Source of the DNA: Chimonanthus salicifolius
Lineage: Eukaryota; Streptophyta; Magnoliopsida; Laurales; Calycanthaceae
Reading direction: 5' to 3'
Assembly (NCBI GenBank): GCA_013350335.1
Contig: CM023538.1
Span: 49,799,195 to 49,863,194, forward strand
Length of the DNA stretch: 64,000 nt
Below, in pieces: positions 58,946 through 64,000 of the stretch; positions within the stretch are counted from its first letter, which is position 1; the number at the start of each line of letters is the position of its first letter. Under the pieces are notes generated by a model. It was not told the origin of the DNA. It did not search any database and worked only from the letters and a program-made list of their open reading frames with translations. The translations under genes and the position numbers were made by a program.

Positions 58946-59529
58946 GAGGTTGAATAGCCACCACTTTAATTTGGTAAATTTAGTATGCCACATATGGTTG
59001 AAATTGAAATTGAATTATAAGAGAGCTTGTGATTCAATTATGTCAGATTAATGTTCCGATTGGACTTTTGGATATTAGATATTAGTGTGTGATTTGTGGA
59101 CATCATCAAATCAATCAATCGTTCTAATTGTCTGCATAATGGACACTCTCTCTCTCAAGTTTAATGCCATGGGCCATGGTTCCATACAAGAGAGTGACAA
59201 GGAAACAACCATATAAGTTGACAGTCGATCAATGACAACAGGCTCCATTATAAATTGTCAATCATCTAATAAATTTTTCAACACCCCACCCACCAAAGTT
59301 TGGTCATCTTGTGCTTAGAATCTTTCATTCCATTAATGCATGTATAAAGAGTCCGACATATGGCAAAAATAACAAATTGGCCATAAACAAGTCCAATTCC
59401 TCATTAATATTTAATAGACTAATATTTATTATTTTTCATTTACACTTTTATTAAGATAGTGTATTAAAATAGGAACTTTTTTTTGAATTTACGTATGGGA
59501 AATCGTGTGATACCCAGCGTAAAATCTCC

Positions 59530-59625
59530 ACGGGTGAATCCACTACCCCTAGGGCACATTAAAGAATCCACTACCCCTAGGGCACATTAAAATTAGGCTA
59601 TGAGGGGTCGAACTCGCAACGTATA
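59530..59625 (-). mobile_element. SINE-like fragment with 27-bp duplication
   Basis: Minus strand GAGTTCGACCCCTCATAGCC (B-box-like, about 59600-59620) is followed by two copies of a 27-bp unit containing GTGCCCTAGGGGTAGTGGAT (59537-59591). Confidence 0.5.
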
Positions 59626-60339
59626 GGAACTTTCTATCTGCTTCTGAGAAAAGATTTTATTGTTGATAAATTAAAAATAAGAGGGTAAAATAGAAAAGTT
59701 CTCATTTTCACTTTTTCATATGCACCATATTAATAAAACTACTGATGTACAGATCAATTTTTGAATGAAATGTATATATAACAATAATATTTCAATGTAT
59801 ATTTTACTTAAAATAGTGACATTCTGTAACGAGCTACAATTTGATAAAATATTGGTTTAACTGGCCTTAATCTAAATTAAAATTTTATAGTTAAGTCAAG
59901 TTAGGTTGATTTATGGGAGGAGAGATCAGATTGTCAAGCAAGCAATGGAATTTTATTTTGACTTTGACGGTGAAATTGGACCTTAAAATTCCTAAATGAA
60001 AGTCCCTGGATAAGTATATGGGCAAGGCCTTTATTTTTATTTTTTTATTTAGGGTTATAAAAGTCCACTTAGGTGGCCATATACAAAATTGCATGGATTG
60101 TATACAATTTTTTATTAGCAATTCAGATGATGCAAATCATGACAATATCTTCTATCTATTTTCTTTCTCTATAAAAATTCCAAATGGAACGTCGGTGCCC
60201 AAGAGATTATTTATTTATTTATTTATCTCAATGCAATTAGGTGGCAATTTATATTGATTGAATCATGTAATAGGAACATGGGCCCAAATACTATTGGGTG
60301 TGATGTTGTGTTTAACCAACCTCTTGTGGGTTTTATTTT

Positions 60340-60548
60340 TTAATTGAATTTCAATAATAAAAGCCTGATAGGGTGAACGTAGTTTGTTGTAAATGTCTCA
60401 ATGTCTTTCTCATTGAAAGTAGTTTATATAGAAAATATATGCCTTCTAATGAGAAAATAAATCAAGAATCAAATTACAATAATGTGATTCATAAAACTAA
60501 TGATAATGGAAAATATAATTATGGAAAGTCAATTGTGTTCATTTATAC
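60340..60548 (-). repeat. Probable copia 3' LTR remnant
   Basis: It lies after the minus-strand purine tract TTTGCGGGAGAG (60549-60560). The minus-strand reading contains CTATATAAACTAC (TATA-like, about 60420-60440). The start reads TATAAATG rather than TG. Confidence 0.45.
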
Positions 60549-61664
60549 TCTCCCGCAAATTGGGCGGTGGTAAGGTGATGAGTTTGGAATTAAGCATTGA
60601 GAAACGGTGCTCCAGTAAACCCTTGGTGAACATGTCAGCAAGCTGATCATATGAAAATATAAATTGAATCTGATGAAAGTCGGCAGTCACACGTTTATGT
60701 ATAAAATGATAATCAGGACTGACTCCCATGTATGATGCACTAAGATTATTACAGAGAATGAGAGTCGGAGAAGTGAGAGGAAAATCAAGTTTTCGTAAGA
60801 GATTCTGTATCCAAACCATGTCGGCACAAGTATAGGCTAGGGCTCGATATTCAGCTTCAAAACTTGATCGAGAAATTGTTGGTTGTTTTTTTGCACACCA
60901 AGAGAGTTAATTGGGATCTAGAAAGGTACAATAGCCAGTAGTGGAGCAACAACTATTGAGACAACTGGCCCAATCAGCATCAGAGTAACAATAAGTCGTA
61001 AGGGTCGTGTCGCATACCTGATATGCAAACCATGACCTAGGGAGCCTTTGAGATAATGAAGGATGCGCTTGACAACCTCTAGATGAGATGTGCGAGGCTG
61101 ACTCATGAACTGAAATACAACGTGCACCGCATAAGCAATACCTGGCATCGTGAGCGTGAGATATAGAAGTGCGCCAACAAGATGGTGATACTCAGAGGGG
61201 TCCGTACGCAAGTCACCAGTGGTAGGAGACAACTGAGTCTTAGCAATAATGGGCCTCGAATATGGTTTGCAGTCAAGCATCTGACTTCGATGAAGAATGT
61301 CAATGGTGTATTTATTTTAAGACAAATGTTACTCCTAAGAGAAATGAGTCACTTCGAGGCAAAAAAAGTAATGAAGAGTGCCAAGGTCCTTGATTTCAAA
61401 CTCAGTACCCATTCGTCGAATGAATGAATGAAGGAGAGATGGAGTGTTACCAATGAAAACACTATCATCCACATAAAGTAAGAGAATTACAATATGCGAG
61501 GCCCGTCGAAAAATAAACATGGAGCTTTCGGCTTTGCTTTGAAGAAAACCATAAGAAATAATGAAGGAGTTGAAGTGTTGAAACCAGGCACGTGGTGCTT
61601 GCTTCAAGCCATAGATGGCTTTCTGCAGTTTGCAAACATGATGAGGGTGATGTGGGTCGATCAC
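60529..61664 (-). pseudogene. Truncated Ty1/copia pol relic: RT C-terminal half and RNase H
   Basis: The minus-strand reading starts abruptly at about 61664 in mid-RT (PHHVCKLQKAIYGLKQAPRA). It continues through LLYVDDSVFIGN (about 61460-61480), then after a shift near 61330 MLDCKPYSRP, YHHLVGALLYLTL and MSQPRTSHLEVVKRILHYLK. After another shift it reads DADWA remnants and SFEAEYRALA (about 60840-60860), then SPTLILCNNLSASYM and DQLADMFTKGL. The YVDD box is intact, but frameshifts, a stop near 60907 and loss of gag, PR, INT and half of RT make it dead. It is a different copia lineage from 6221-11055 by sequence. Confidence 0.88.
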
Positions 61665-62712
61665 ATTTTTTTAAATCAAGTGGTAATATGTGTGTTGCAA
61701 TGATCATTCTTTGAACATGTGGCATGCTAAAAATCATAATGATTAAATCAATCAAGCCACATTTTTTTTAAACTTCCTAAAATTTGATCACTTTAATTAT
61801 TTTTTAATCTTTAAATTTAAAGATTTATTGATTTCATCAAATTGACTTTTAGTAGACCACATATTCAAAAAATGACATTTCCAATGCACCATCATCACTC
61901 TATTTAATAGGCCTTATTCCTCCGTACTTGACATAATAAGCCACAACACCATGCATGTAATCATTTCACCATACAAAAATTCTAAATTTTCCACTCAAGA
62001 TTAAAAATGGCCTTTTCAACTTGATCTTAGCATGGATTTTAAAATTTACCATGATAAAAATAGGCCATCCATAGAAAAACTATGTTGTCCTTACATGACT
62101 TATACGTATGATCGATCATACATGATTTGATTATAACATTATTCCCATTTATACGATAGTTGACGCCGAATCATTACCCTTATTTTGTTATTTTAGATTT
62201 TACTTAGATGAGTTTGTGCTATGGTAAAGGGATTTTTTTAATTTTTTTCAAACCATGAAAATCTACTTACCAAATGCTTCAAAAGGTACGTGGCATGCTG
62301 ATTCAAATCATATTTGGAGTGCGATAGTAATAATTGCAAATCATAAGATTTAAAGTGGTGAAATAGATATTCATCCACTGTTACTATAAGATTGAAGCTT
62401 TATTTTTTACTTAGCAACAAATCTAACATCTCCTCTTTAACAATGGCCATCTCACATGCAATACTTAACGTGCATTTAAAGGTGGAGTTCATCAATTTGA
62501 ACGGTGATGTGTCTGTTAAAAAGGTCTATATTTTTTATTATATAACTTTTAAAAAATCACTTTAAATGGATTGATCCTGTCATAATTTTAAACTCTCTAA
62601 AGTTCAATTACTTCAAATATTTGAAATCACTAAAATGTCATCACCTTTAATTTATGATTTGAATAATCCAATCAAAATAATTTTTGACAAATCTTATATT
62701 ATTAATCATTCA
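61665..62712. other. No gene seen
   Basis: AT-rich, non-coding, no element borders found. Confidence 0.5.
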
Positions 62713-62803
62713 AATTGGCTTGACGATTAAGAATTCACATGAGATGCAGGAGATCTTGGTGGTGTTCAAAGAGGTTTGGATACCTCTATCTTAAAAAAAA
62801 AAA
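62713..62803 (+). mobile_element. Short SINE with A12 tail and TSD
   Basis: Flanked by ATCATTCA (62705-62712 and 62804-62811). The head TTGGCTTGACGATTAAG (62715-62731) equals that at 36352-36368. GGTGTTCAAAG is a weak B box. The tail is A12 or longer. At about 90 bp it is short even for a SINE. Confidence 0.7.
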
Positions 62804-63339
62804 ATCATTCAGATGAACCTCTTAAGAGAGAGAGGAAATAATACTCATATATCAGTAATTTTTATATTATTAAAACTTGTCAAACAGGCCCATGAAATAA
62901 TGCACACCATTCACTTTATCATGGTTATCAAGTTATTGCGTGGAAATAGTAGGTGTAGTTGTGATCTTATCTTCATCTAATTAATAACATTTGCATCACT
63001 TAGAAGTCATCTATTATATTGTTTAATTTAGTTACCAAGGTGTAACTTATCAATCAGTTAAGCTAGGCCTCAACATATCTAGGAAAAAATTTTAAGATTT
63101 AAATCTTATTCATGTCCTCGTTACCTAGTTCTTTAAGGAATTTATTGTTGAGAAGTTGTTTCATATTTAAATTACATATTTATAATATTCTTTAGGCATT
63201 GAAATTAATAAAAACAGTTTCAGAATATGGACGATTTTGTCATTTTAAAATTTTAGAGGTCAAACAAAACTACAAAAGCATTTAAAGGATCAATATTTAG
63301 CTATTTCATTAGTTTAAATACTCAAAAAATTTAGACTGG

Positions 63340-64000
63340 CGATTTAGACATCACTCTTTTCGGTAGAGAGACCATTTTTTCAAAAATGGTGTGAAATTAC
63401 CATTTTATCATTTCGTTTTACACTGTTCGAACTCATATCCATTTCATTTTTCGTTCGTCTGGACACTGTAAAATGTGTTCGTTCGGACGGTCTTCTCTAC
63501 AGTATGGAGTTTGTGGGCTGTGGAGAGAGATTTTTCAACGAGCTCGTTTTTCGACCGATTTATACAAACAAGGTATCAAAATTCATCTACTCTAAATTTT
63601 ATGAACTCCGGTTGATTTTAAGTAAAAATTGTATAAATTTGGACTTAAAAAATCGTACTCAAAAAATTAAAAGAGAGCCATTTTTCTTTAATTTTTTGGG
63701 TACGATTTTTTAAGTCCAAAACTATACTATTTTCACTTAAAATTAGTTCTGGAGTTCATAAAATTCGGAGTAAATGTATTTTAATACTTTATTTGTAGAA
63801 ATCGGACGAAAAACGAACTCGTTTGAAAATCTCTCTCCACAACCCATAGACTCCATACAAGAGAGAACCGTCTGAGCGAACGGACACACACTTACATATT
63901 CCTTCGAATGGTCTAAAATGGAAGGGCAAAATGATAACTTCACAATATTTTGAAAAAATGGGGTCTCCTTGCATAAAAGAACGGTCTCTAAATGGCAAGC
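63340..64000. mobile_element. Long foldback element (arms about 320 bp) reaching the window end
   Basis: Left arm and right arm are inverted copies around about 63670. TTTGGACTTAAAAAATCGTA pairs with TACGATTTTTTAAGTCCAAA almost at the centre. ATGGAGTTTGTGGGCTGTGG pairs with CCACAACCCATAGACTCCAT, and GTTCGGACGG with CCGTCTGAGCGAAC. The right end may lie beyond 64000, so TSD cannot be tested. The open frames here are mirror images of the two arms. Confidence 0.85.

Overview
The window is nuclear DNA of a flowering plant. It is AT-rich, contains no bacterial-type gene or operon, and consists mostly of transposable elements typical of plants: Ty1/copia and large solo LTRs, a TRIM, L1-type LINE, hAT with a BED/DUF659 transposase, MITEs, foldbacks and SINEs. 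Several carry intact target-site duplications (TSDs), so their borders can be read to the base. One 100-N gap (12005-12104) marks a draft scaffold. No host gene is complete in the window.

Layout. (1) 1-12004 is one degraded plus-strand L1-type LINE split by two insertions. The first is a minus-strand, internally deleted LTR element (472-5172), itself interrupted by a 2-kb solo LTR (818-2827). The second is a nearly complete Ty1/copia element (6221-11055) with TSD GATTG. (2) 12.1-16 kb holds the only good host-gene signal: two in-phase exons (14227-14318, 15021-15076) encoding a C-terminal UVR-like motif, probably a BBD-type bifunctional nuclease, with a probable spliced 3' UTR. G-rich microsatellites lie in its introns. 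(3) 16-26.4 kb has hAT-derived sequence: an 18-kb MITE with 8-bp TSD, a decayed intron-containing transposase (21.5-23.7 kb), and a foldback at 26 kb. (4) 27-33.6 kb has LTR debris and a complete TRIM (29736-30306, TSD GAAAT). (5) 34.2-36.3 kb has weak candidate host exons and a SINE. (6) 36.8-39.9 kb is a minus-strand non-autonomous LTR element with a nested foldback, followed by a 179-bp MITE with 9-bp TSD. (7) 42.1-43.5 kb is a cluster of foldbacks. (8) 43.7-50.5 kb is two large solo LTRs in opposite orientation (3545 bp with TSD GTGAA; 3153 bp with TSD TGTCG). (9) 53.4-57.6 kb is a 1.4-kb tandem duplication, one copy of which was later hit by a 1347-bp hAT-like element. (10) 58-64 kb has SINEs, a truncated minus-strand copia relic and a long foldback at the window end.

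No multi-gene system is visible. The most unusual structural theme is that several unrelated elements (solo LTRs, a hAT MITE, foldbacks) each carry a cluster of their own near-palindromic 12-16 bp word with C/G-rich half-sites.
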